Source: Haloferacaceae archaeon (GTDB lineage Archaea > Halobacteriota > Halobacteria > Halobacteriales > Haloferacaceae). Taken from it: a stretch of 5,810 bases of DNA. The first letter of the stretch is position 1. Each line of letters starts with the position of its first letter. The notes beneath the pieces were generated by a model. That model was not told the origin of the DNA, made no database searches, and saw only the letters and a list, made by a program, of their open reading frames with translations. Location: NCBI GenBank assembly GCA_028274825.1, contig JAQCMZ010000435.1:1-5810 (forward strand), given 5' to 3'. The translations under genes were made by a program, and so were the position numbers. Positions 1-4,962 of this stretch are shown piece by piece.

Positions 1-50
1 GAGGATTCTCGACCCAGTGGGCGGCACTTTACACAGGTGCGGGGAGACTG

Positions 51-121
51 CCCCGAGGTCGGACGGAAATCGAAGAAGAGTGATGACGAGAATCGGCGAT
101 TCTCGACGGATGGACTCGGGG
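51..121. repeat. Structured repeat, copy A (candidate RNA element)
   Basis: Bases 57-112 match 341-396 at a constant offset of 284 bases, with 51 of 56 positions identical by hand count. The core is a 19-base odd palindrome, CGAGAATCGGCGATTCTCG, at 87-105, which would fold as an 8-bp stem with a GGC loop. The flanks pair as a basal stem: 51-56 with 116-121 and 58-60 with 113-115, with G57 bulged. The basal stem differs in sequence from copy B but still pairs, which suggests selection on a folded RNA or on a DNA cruciform. Strand is unknown because the fold can be read either way. I do not recognise the family. Confidence 0.5.
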
Positions 122-180
122 TTGAATCCGACACCTCCCAATGCACACTCTGAGGATTATCGGGACACACTCACGCGTGT

Positions 181-239
181 GACGACGCAATCGTCGTCTG
201 GCTGAGAGTCCGAAAACAAGGGCGACGACTCGTCGTCGC
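181..239. repeat. Pair of related GACGA/TCGTC hairpins
   Basis: Two perfect 7-bp inverted repeats with 4-base loops follow one another: GACGACG-caat-CGTCGTC at 181-198 and GCGACGA-ctcg-TCGTCGC at 222-239. They share the arm sequence CGACGA/TCGTCG, so arms of one could also pair with arms of the other. They sit between the two copies of the structured repeat. No T-run follows on either strand, so a terminator role is not supported. Confidence 0.45.
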
Positions 240-335
240 TCGCACGGAGGCTCGGGAGACGCCGAATCCACGCTTGTGGAGACTGGAACCGCTGTGTCCA
301 AGATGGATGCAAGTTCCCTCCTCGAAGCAAGAAGC

Positions 336-409
336 CTCGGGGTCGGACGGAACTCTTCGAGGAGTGATGACGAGAATCGGCGATTCTCGACGGATGACCT
401 GACCCCGAG
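336..409. repeat. Structured repeat, copy B (candidate RNA element)
   Basis: This is the second copy of the element at 51-121. It has a perfect 9-bp basal stem, CTCGGGGTC (336-344) with GACCCCGAG (401-409). Inside are a small hairpin at 352-365 (5 bp with one G-U pair, loop TCGA) and the 19-base palindrome at 371-389, identical to that in copy A. The three helices would form a three-way junction. The 352-365 hairpin is poorly supported in copy A, so only the basal stem and the palindrome hairpin are shared. It lies about 60 bases beyond the nasA stop codon. Function and strand are unknown. Confidence 0.5.
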
Positions 410-470
410 TCAGTTCACGATGTCGCGTCGTCTCATACTTGGATATACTTCTGGAGTCGCGGCGCGTCGT

Positions 471-2594
471 TCAGGAAGGTGAGGATGGTGCTTCCGATTG
501 GGTTGTCTTCTCCGCAGTGGCTTCGGCACTAACTGGTGTGAGTGCGACCGCACACTGCTTGTAGTTCGGCTCGTTTGAGCGGGGATCAGTCGCCGCGAGT
601 GTCAATTCGTTCGTCGCGGCATGATGGATTGGTAGCCACACCATCCCCGTCGGAACGGCGGTATTACGCGTCACCTGGACGAGAGCTGATCCGCGACGAG
701 AACTAAGATTGGCGATTGCGCCGGCACTGATGCTGGCTTTATTATCGCCAGGGAGACCTTCGTTCAGTGTCTCGATTGTGCCGGGGTTGACTCGAGCGGC
801 TACCAGCGGCTCTGGGGACTCATTCCGCGATCGAATCCCGGTGTTGTATCCGTCTGATTCACGGCCAGTCGTGAGGGTGAGTGGATACGATTCGGTGGGT
901 GGCTCAGCAACTCCACTGTGGGTTCCAGTCGAGAACCGGGCGCAACCAGATGGCGTTCGGAACTCCCAGTCGCCTTTTTTGTAGTATCGGTATCCACCCT
1001 CCGAGTTGGCGCTAGGGGCCGGCCACCGGACAGCACCCTCGTCGGCGAGTCGGTCGTATGAGATCCCCGACAGATCTGCGGCCGTCCCGGCAGTGAGCGA
1101 GGCAAGTTCGTCAAACACGGATTCTGTGGCTGTCTCAGGAAACAGTCCAGGAGCGATTGCGTCACCAATCGTCGTGATAATGTCAAGATCGGTTCGGACT
1201 GCCGGCGCGAGTCTCGAGGCTGGACGGACGCGGGAAATTCGACGCTCCATGTTCACGACTGTCCCGTCAGACTCTCCCCACGTCGCCGCCGGCAAAACGA
1301 CATCTGCTAACTCCGTTGTATCGGTATGAAACGCGTCTTGGACGACGAGAAATGCATCTCGAAGCCGGTCTTGAGCAGCTGATGCGTTCGGTAGACCCGC
1401 AGCCGGATTTGTGGCAACTGCCCACACGGTCTCGACTGTCCCATCATCAATCGCCCGGCTGATACCGACCGGCCCGGGACCGGAATCGTTCGGCAGTCTG
1501 CCGACCGGAATATTCCATGCGTCGGCGATACTCTGACGTTCAGCAGGATTATCGAACGCTCGCATTCCTGGCCACGATCCTTTTGCCGAGCAGACGCGCG
1601 TCCCCATCGAGTTTGCCTGCCCGGTGAGTGAGAACGGTCCGCTTCCAGGCCCGAGATTACCCGTCGCGAGACAGAGATCAATCAGCGCGCCAGCAGTCTC
1701 AGTCCCCTGAACGCTCTGATTGACTCCCATACCCCAATAGACGAGCGTCGAATCACCGAACGCCTCTGCCAGCGCGTCGACGGCAGTCATAGAGACGCCC
1801 GCAGTTGCCGCTGCATCCTCGGCATCTGGCAGCGCCGAGCGAACAGTCTCGAAGCCGGTTGTTGCGGTCTCGATGAACTCACTGTCGAGTTCTCCGCGCT
1901 CAATCACGCGAGCCAGAACAGCGCGAGCCAGTGCAAGGTCTGTTCCTGGCTCGGGCGCGATGTGGTGATCACCACACTGTGCAGTTTCTGTCTCGACAGG
2001 ATCGATAACGATGAGTTGACTCTGGTCGGCGGCTCCGCTTTCGGCAATCCACCGAAACATGACAGGATGAGCAACAGCCGGGTTCGCCCCCCAGACAACG
2101 TGTGTGTTTGCGTCTCCGATATCGTCGTACGTGCACGGAGGGCTGTCGCTTCCAAACGCTTCATAATACGCGGTCACGGCACTCGCCATGCACAGTGTCG
2201 TGTTCGCGTCGTAGTGTTTCGTCCCGAACCCACCACGAGCCAGTTTGCCGAGCGCGTACGCTGCCTCATTCGTCTGTTGGCCGCTCCCGAGTACTGCGAG
2301 TCTGTCGCGGCCGGTCTCGAGAGTCGCCCGAAATTCCTCGATCACCCGCTCCAGCGCAATATCCCACGTCGTCGGGACTAACTCCTCGTTAGGCCGGATA
2401 TGTGGTCTTGTCAGCCACCGTCCACCCGGATTTTCGGTTTCCTCGATGCCGCGGGCACACGCCAGTCCATGATTTGTCGGATGTGTGATGTCACCCTTGA
2501 CGCCGTCGATACCGTATCCGGAATCGACTGTCCCGGTGAGCTGGCCGCACCCGACTGCACACCGCATACAGGTGGTCGAGACTGGGTTATTCAC
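471..2594 (-). CDS. nasA: Assimilatory nitrate reductase, molybdopterin enzyme (NasA)
   Basis: The predicted role is cytoplasmic reduction of nitrate to nitrite using a bis-molybdopterin guanine dinucleotide cofactor and one [4Fe-4S] cluster, probably with reduced ferredoxin as donor. The 707 residues are the whole enzyme. Cluster ligands are Cys9, Cys12, Cys16 and Cys46 (C-x2-C-x3-C near the N terminus, then G-L-A-C-A-R-G). Cys135 in T-L-C-M-A-S-A-V is the expected Mo ligand of the Nap/Nas group. M-G-V-N-Q-S (289-294) and G-P-F-S-L-T-G-Q (319-326) are family motifs, and residues 570-690 form the C-terminal dinucleotide-binding domain, ending near N-Y-K-Q-C-A-V. The last 17 residues are a Ser/Thr/Ala/Glu-rich tail. 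There is no signal peptide and no flavin or extra FeS domain. The start is GTG: an in-frame TGA lies two codons upstream, a GAGGTGA ribosome site precedes it, and the next Met comes after Cys9. It lies downstream of nirA on the same strand, probably in one operon. Confidence 0.93.
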   Translation of the reverse strand: MNNPVSTTCMRCAVGCGQLTGTVDSGYGIDGVKGDITHPTNHGLACARGIEETENPGGRWLTRPHIRPNEELVPTTWDIALERVIEEFRATLETGRDRLAVLGSGQQTNEAAYALGKLARGGFGTKHYDANTTLCMASAVTAYYEAFGSDSPPCTYDDIGDANTHVVWGANPAVAHPVMFRWIAESGAADQSQLIVIDPVETETAQCGDHHIAPEPGTDLALARAVLARVIERGELDSEFIETATTGFETVRSALPDAEDAAATAGVSMTAVDALAEAFGDSTLVYWGMGVNQSVQGTETAGALIDLCLATGNLGPGSGPFSLTGQANSMGTRVCSAKGSWPGMRAFDNPAERQSIADAWNIPVGRLPNDSGPGPVGISRAIDDGTVETVWAVATNPAAGLPNASAAQDRLRDAFLVVQDAFHTDTTELADVVLPAATWGESDGTVVNMERRISRVRPASRLAPAVRTDLDIITTIGDAIAPGLFPETATESVFDELASLTAGTAADLSGISYDRLADEGAVRWPAPSANSEGGYRYYKKGDWEFRTPSGCARFSTGTHSGVAEPPTESYPLTLTTGRESDGYNTGIRSRNESPEPLVAARVNPGTIETLNEGLPGDNKASISAGAIANLSSRRGSALVQVTRNTAVPTGMVWLPIHHAATNELTLAATDPRSNEPNYKQCAVALTPVSAEATAEKTTQSEAPSSPS

Positions 2595-2710
2595 CGGTCA
2601 CCTCGTCTTCGGGCAGTACTGTCGGGCCTTGAGGTGGACAGTTGCAGTGCGACATCAATCGTCACTGTTTGTACAGCCACTGTCGCGTTGTCAGTCTTGT
2701 CTTTGACCAT
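2591..2710 (-). CDS. Possible 39-residue small protein between nirA and nasA
   Basis: An open frame starts with ATG 12 bases after the nirA stop codon and ends with a TGA that overlaps the nasA GTG start as GTGA. It fills almost the whole 128-base gap. The product begins MVKDKTDNATVAVQTVTIDV and ends in an Arg-rich tail; that tail falls where the nasA ribosome site constrains the codons. I recognise no family, membrane segment or metal motif. Upstream there is only TGATC about five bases before the ATG, a partial ribosome site. Placement and the 4-base overlap argue for a coupled gene. The short length, the basic tail unusual for a halophile protein and the weak ribosome site argue for chance. 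Confidence 0.33.
   Translation of the reverse strand: MVKDKTDNATVAVQTVTIDVALQLSTSRPDSTARRRGDR
2598..2604 (-). promoter_or_regulatory. Shine-Dalgarno site of nasA
   Basis: GAGGTGA on the minus strand ends three bases before the GTG start at 2594. It matches the archaeal 16S anti-Shine-Dalgarno complement GGAGGTGATC over seven bases. Together with the in-frame TGA at 2600-2598 it fixes the GTG as the nasA start. It also lies inside the last codons of the possible small ORF at 2591-2710, which fits translational coupling within one mRNA. Confidence 0.75.
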
Positions 2711-2722
2711 ATTACGATCAGG

Positions 2723-4498
2723 TCAGTCATCACTCTCGGTCGCCAACGGTGTCCCATCGGCAGCAGTCGGTGCAGGTCCCTCCTCATCAGCGAACGGATA
2801 CCAGGACTGTTTCGCATCGTGCAAACAGGGGTCCTGATAGTCGGTTTCTTTTGGCTCCGCAAATTCGATGAGTGTGTCCTTGTCGGTGGCTCCGACCCAC
2901 TGTCTGAACGTCTGATCTTCACTCCGGGTTTCGGCGAACGCGCTGAGAAGATTTCTCACCAGCCCGGGGACCTCATCAGCCGGCACACGCTGTCTGATCC
3001 ACTCGACGAAACTGGGGTCATCTCCGATACCGCCACCAACACCGATATCCAGCGCTTCTACCATCTCTCCGTCTTTTCGCGCTCGCATTCCGTGAAAGCC
3101 GATATCGGCAGTCATCGCCTGTCCGCAATCTGCCGTGCAACCGGAGTAGTGGATCTTGACCTGTTCGACATCTTCTGGCATATCTACATTCGACTGTAAC
3201 CAGCGCAACATAACCGCCATTCTGGCTTTCGTCTCCGTCAGCGCCAACGAACAGAACTCTGAGCCCGTACACGCCATTGCCCCGCGTGTGAACACGCTTG
3301 GCTCGGGACTGTGAATCTCGAGTATCTCGGACTCGAGCACACTGTCGAGATTCGACTCGGGAATGTCCAGAATCAGCGGGTTCTGTCGCCGCGTCAGCCG
3401 CATCGCGCCGGAGCCATATTCGTCGGCAAGATCGGCCAACTGGACCGTCTCGCTTGCCGTTAATCGGCCTATCGGGACTGACAGCCCGACATAGTAATCC
3501 CCGTCTGTCTGTTCGTGGACACCGATATGATCGTGTTTGCCCTCTTTCGGCGCCGCACCGGCATTATACGTGTATTCGTCGCGGAGATTTTCTCCCTCAT
3601 CTGGTAGTTCCCAGTCGACGTACGACTCTTGGAGACACTCGCGGATCTTCTCTGTTCCCCAGTCGTCGACAAAGAATCGGCTCCGGTTTTTTTGCCGGGT
3701 TTCTCTGTCGCCGTGTTCGAAGTAGAGTTCGACGAATCCTCTGACGACGGCATATGCGTTCTCGGGCCTGACAAACACGTCGAGACTACGGGCCTTCCGC
3801 GGCTCACGACCACCGAGACCACCGCCAACACGGACATTAAACCCGCGCGTCTGCTTCCCGTCGATGCGTTTTCGAGCGGGTTCGAGACCGATCCCGTTGA
3901 TAGAGTCTTGCGCACACCCCTCGCGACAGCCGGTCACACTGATATTGAATTTCCGGGGCATATTCGCGAGGTCGTCGTCAGCCCGCAGTTTCGCACTGAT
4001 TTCGTTGAGCACCGGCTGTGCGTCGACAAACTCGTGTTTGTCTCGGCCAGCGACCGGACAGCCGGAGATGTTCCGCATCGTGTCCCCGCCAGATGACCGC
4101 GACGAAAGACCGACGGCTTCGAGTTTCTCCCAGATTGCCGGAACGTCTTCTAATTTGAGCCAGTGGAGTTGGATCGACTGTCTGGTGGTGAAATCGATCC
4201 ACGTATCTCCGAATTCCGGATTCGAAACCGGACCAGCGGCATACTCCTCGGCCACTTCCCCGATTACCCGCAGTTGTTCGGCAGTGAGAGCGCCATTCGT
4301 GTTTGCCAACCGCATCATGAAGTAACTCTCCTGGCCGGACCGCTGATGAAAAACTCCCCAGAATTTGAACCGCGAAAACCACATATCGCGTTCGTCAGTC
4401 GGAATCGAACTCCAGCCTGACTCCGCGAATTCGATGATTTTCTGCCGCACCTCATCCCCATACATCTCGCCTTTCCACATTTCTTTTTTATTCGTCAT
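2723..4498 (-). CDS. nirA: Ferredoxin-dependent assimilatory nitrite reductase (NirA/NasD)
   Basis: The predicted reaction is six-electron reduction of nitrite to ammonium in the cytoplasm, with siroheme coupled to a [4Fe-4S] cluster. The 591-residue protein has the two-fold layout of the nitrite/sulfite reductase family: a ferredoxin-like half domain at about 45-115 (with F-T-T-R-Q-S-I-Q-L-H-W at 103-113), a first siroheme/FeS domain at about 135-285 (R-N-I-S-G-C-P-V-A-G at 142-151, V-T-G-C-R-E-G-C-A-Q at 188-197), a second half domain at about 330-400, and a second siroheme/FeS domain at about 405-540. Cluster and siroheme ligands are Cys410 and Cys416 (C-T-G-S-E-F-C) and Cys454 and Cys458 (C-T-A-D-C). 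Residues 545-591 form an acidic C-terminal extension. Arg106 and Arg142 are candidate substrate arginines. Sulfite reductase is the main alternative, but the nasA partner 128 bases downstream favours nitrite. The ATG has no ribosome site and a TATA-like box 27 bases upstream, so the mRNA is probably leaderless. Confidence 0.92.
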   Translation of the reverse strand: MTNKKEMWKGEMYGDEVRQKIIEFAESGWSSIPTDERDMWFSRFKFWGVFHQRSGQESYFMMRLANTNGALTAEQLRVIGEVAEEYAAGPVSNPEFGDTWIDFTTRQSIQLHWLKLEDVPAIWEKLEAVGLSSRSSGGDTMRNISGCPVAGRDKHEFVDAQPVLNEISAKLRADDDLANMPRKFNISVTGCREGCAQDSINGIGLEPARKRIDGKQTRGFNVRVGGGLGGREPRKARSLDVFVRPENAYAVVRGFVELYFEHGDRETRQKNRSRFFVDDWGTEKIRECLQESYVDWELPDEGENLRDEYTYNAGAAPKEGKHDHIGVHEQTDGDYYVGLSVPIGRLTASETVQLADLADEYGSGAMRLTRRQNPLILDIPESNLDSVLESEILEIHSPEPSVFTRGAMACTGSEFCSLALTETKARMAVMLRWLQSNVDMPEDVEQVKIHYSGCTADCGQAMTADIGFHGMRARKDGEMVEALDIGVGGGIGDDPSFVEWIRQRVPADEVPGLVRNLLSAFAETRSEDQTFRQWVGATDKDTLIEFAEPKETDYQDPCLHDAKQSWYPFADEEGPAPTAADGTPLATESDD

Positions 4499-4520
4499 GA
4501 ATATCTGTTATGTAATGAAC

Positions 4521-4525
4521 GTATA
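4521..4525 (-). promoter_or_regulatory. TATA-like box of the nirA transcript
   Basis: TATAC on the minus strand covers positions -27 to -23 relative to the nirA ATG at 4498. Archaeal TATA boxes sit about 25-30 bases before the transcription start, so initiation would fall at or within a few bases of the ATG. The lack of any GGAGG-like site in the preceding 30 bases agrees with a leaderless message, which is common in haloarchaea. The bases before the box (GATTGGG) are not a clear TFB recognition element. Confidence 0.45.
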
Positions 4526-4544
4526 CCCAATCAATTTGCGTTTC

Positions 4545-4558
4545 GAGTTAGAAAACTC
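4545..4558. promoter_or_regulatory. Inverted repeat upstream of the nirA TATA box
   Basis: GAGTT-agaa-AACTC is a perfect 5-base inverted repeat with a 4-base spacer. It lies about 20 bases upstream of the nirA TATA-like box, where an archaeal activator could bind. The arms are short, so chance is possible. Confidence 0.25.
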
Positions 4559-4655
4559 ATCTAGTTCGGATAATCAGTGGAGTTGCAATGTGAAAAATGC
4601 TGTTTTTTTACAAATATGAAAGTTCTACAGCCACGGTCGACAAAAGGCCACATCG

Positions 4656-4670
4656 TCTGATTTTGTCAGA
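4656..4670. promoter_or_regulatory. Inverted repeat TCTGA-N5-TCAGA
   Basis: A perfect 5-base inverted repeat with a 5-base T-rich spacer lies about 160 bases upstream of the nirA ATG. It could be an operator half-site pair for a dimeric regulator. There is no second copy in the region to support it. Confidence 0.2.
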
Positions 4671-4780
4671 TTATTACGGTGAGGCTGAAGAGAATGTATG
4701 TCTCTCCCAATTTCTGCAGTGACAACTTATTAATCAAAATTACGACGCAGACCTCTGACATTCACTTAGGTGCCTCAAAC

Positions 4781-4792
4781 AATCTGTAGATG
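4781..4792. promoter_or_regulatory. Candidate operator ATCT-N2-AGAT, first copy
   Basis: AATCTGTAGATG here matches AATCTACAGATG at 4951-4962 in 10 of 12 bases, and the inner ten bases of one are the exact reverse complement of the other. Each is a 4-base inverted repeat around two bases. A related TCTACAG heptamer occurs at 4624-4630. The recurrence suggests a binding site for a dimeric regulator, by inference only. Confidence 0.3.
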
Positions 4793-4798
4793 TATTAC

Positions 4799-4810
4799 TT
4801 GTACAATTGT
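4799..4810. promoter_or_regulatory. Overlapping palindromes TTGTACAA / ACAATTGT
   Basis: Two perfect 8-base palindromes overlap by four bases in TTGTACAATTGT. Such symmetric AT-rich sequences are typical of helix-turn-helix dimer sites. The site lies in the middle of the divergent region and could serve either gene. Confidence 0.25.
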
Positions 4811-4897
4811 GCGCCCGCAAATAGCAATACACGTGCAATTTCAATGATGGAAAACAACACTGCGTGGGAAAGCAATACGAAAGTAGTCAGAGGGTCC

Positions 4898-4904
4898 AAT
4901 AATA
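4898..4904 (+). promoter_or_regulatory. Possible TATA-like box of the second nasA-like gene
   Basis: AATAATA is the nearest AT-only run upstream of the gene start at 4960. Transcription would begin near 4930, leaving a leader of about 30 bases that includes the GGGAGG site at 4939-4944. The match is weak and other A-rich stretches nearby could serve instead. Confidence 0.22.
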
Positions 4905-4933
4905 CGCGAAAACACACAGACAGTGTTCGAGCA

Positions 4934-4944
4934 CTCCCGGGAGG
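4934..4944 (+). promoter_or_regulatory. Shine-Dalgarno-like GGGAGG inside a palindrome
   Basis: GGGAGG at 4939-4944 precedes the ATG at 4960 by 15 bases, longer than the usual 5-9. It forms the right half of the perfect palindrome CTCCCGGGAG (4934-4943), which directly follows the near-palindrome AGTGTTCGAGCACT (4922-4935). The palindrome could be a protein site, or its left half could mask the GGGAGG in the mRNA. No other start codon lies in frame between an in-frame TAA at 4900-4902 and the ATG. Confidence 0.4.
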
Positions 4945-4950
4945 ATCAGT

Positions 4951-4962
4951 AATCTACAGATG
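4951..4962. promoter_or_regulatory. Candidate operator ATCT-N2-AGAT, copy across the start codon
   Basis: AATCTACAGATG contains the ATG start of the second nasA-like gene and is the partner of the element at 4781-4792. A regulator bound here would block transcription or, as RNA, cover the start. This role is inference from symmetry and recurrence only. Confidence 0.28.

Larger units (their letters stand above)
1..470. other. Non-coding, hairpin-rich region downstream of nasA
   Basis: I see no supportable protein gene here. The short open frames on either strand give Arg- and Ser-rich, basic translations unlike the acidic proteins encoded next door, and none has a recognisable domain or ribosome site. 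The stretch instead holds many inverted repeats: two copies of a structured repeat (51-121 and 336-409), two GACGA/TCGTC hairpins (181-198 and 222-239), a small hairpin at 267-280 (TCCAC-gctt-GTGGA) and a 10-base inverted repeat (318-327 with 355-364). It follows the 3' end of nasA, so part of it may lie in the nasA 3' untranslated region. I see no T-run that would mark a typical archaeal terminator just after the nasA stop. Confidence 0.6.
4499..4959. promoter_or_regulatory. AT-rich divergent control region between nirA and second nasA-like gene
   Basis: This 461-base stretch has no supportable gene and is clearly richer in A and T than the genes on both sides. It must hold the promoters of both transcription units. 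Symmetric elements seen in it are GAGTT-agaa-AACTC (4545-4558), TCTGA-ttttg-TCAGA (4656-4670), overlapping TTGTACAA and ACAATTGT (4799-4810), a near-palindrome AGTGTTCGAGCACT (4922-4935) and CTCCCGGGAG (4934-4943). A heptamer TCTACAG occurs three times (4624-4630, 4784-4790 inverted, 4953-4959), and AGCAATAC occurs twice (4823-4830, 4871-4878). Its length leaves room for several operators or a small RNA, but none can be assigned. Confidence 0.7.

Noticed and set aside
29..301. Open frame of 90 codons on the minus strand
   Set aside because: Its translation is Arg/Ser-rich and basic, overlaps the structured repeat and hairpins, and has no ribosome site or known domain.
364..402. C/D box guide RNA: GTGATGA at 364-370 and CTGA at 399-402
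   Set aside because: Copy A keeps GTGATGA (80-86) but lacks CTGA, and the space between the boxes is mostly a palindrome rather than a free guide sequence.
1..410. CRISPR array or insertion sequence end
   Set aside because: Only two to three diverged copies with unequal spacing, no spacer structure, and no transposase or terminal inverted repeats with target duplications seen.
17..482. Two plus-strand open frames (17-205 and 276-482) across the repeats
   Set aside because: They read the two repeat copies in different frames, so the DNA repeat is conserved but not a shared protein; composition is unlike haloarchaeal proteins.
1962..2392. Plus-strand open frames opposite nasA
   Set aside because: They are antisense to the conserved N-terminal domain of NasA and are explained by codon bias of that gene.
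2595..2722. Separate nasA promoter in the gap
   Set aside because: I find no convincing TATA-like box at the right distance on the minus strand; co-transcription with nirA is simpler.
4603..4609. Run of seven T on the plus strand as a terminator
   Set aside because: No plus-strand gene ends upstream of it and no stem precedes it; it lies in an AT-rich control region.
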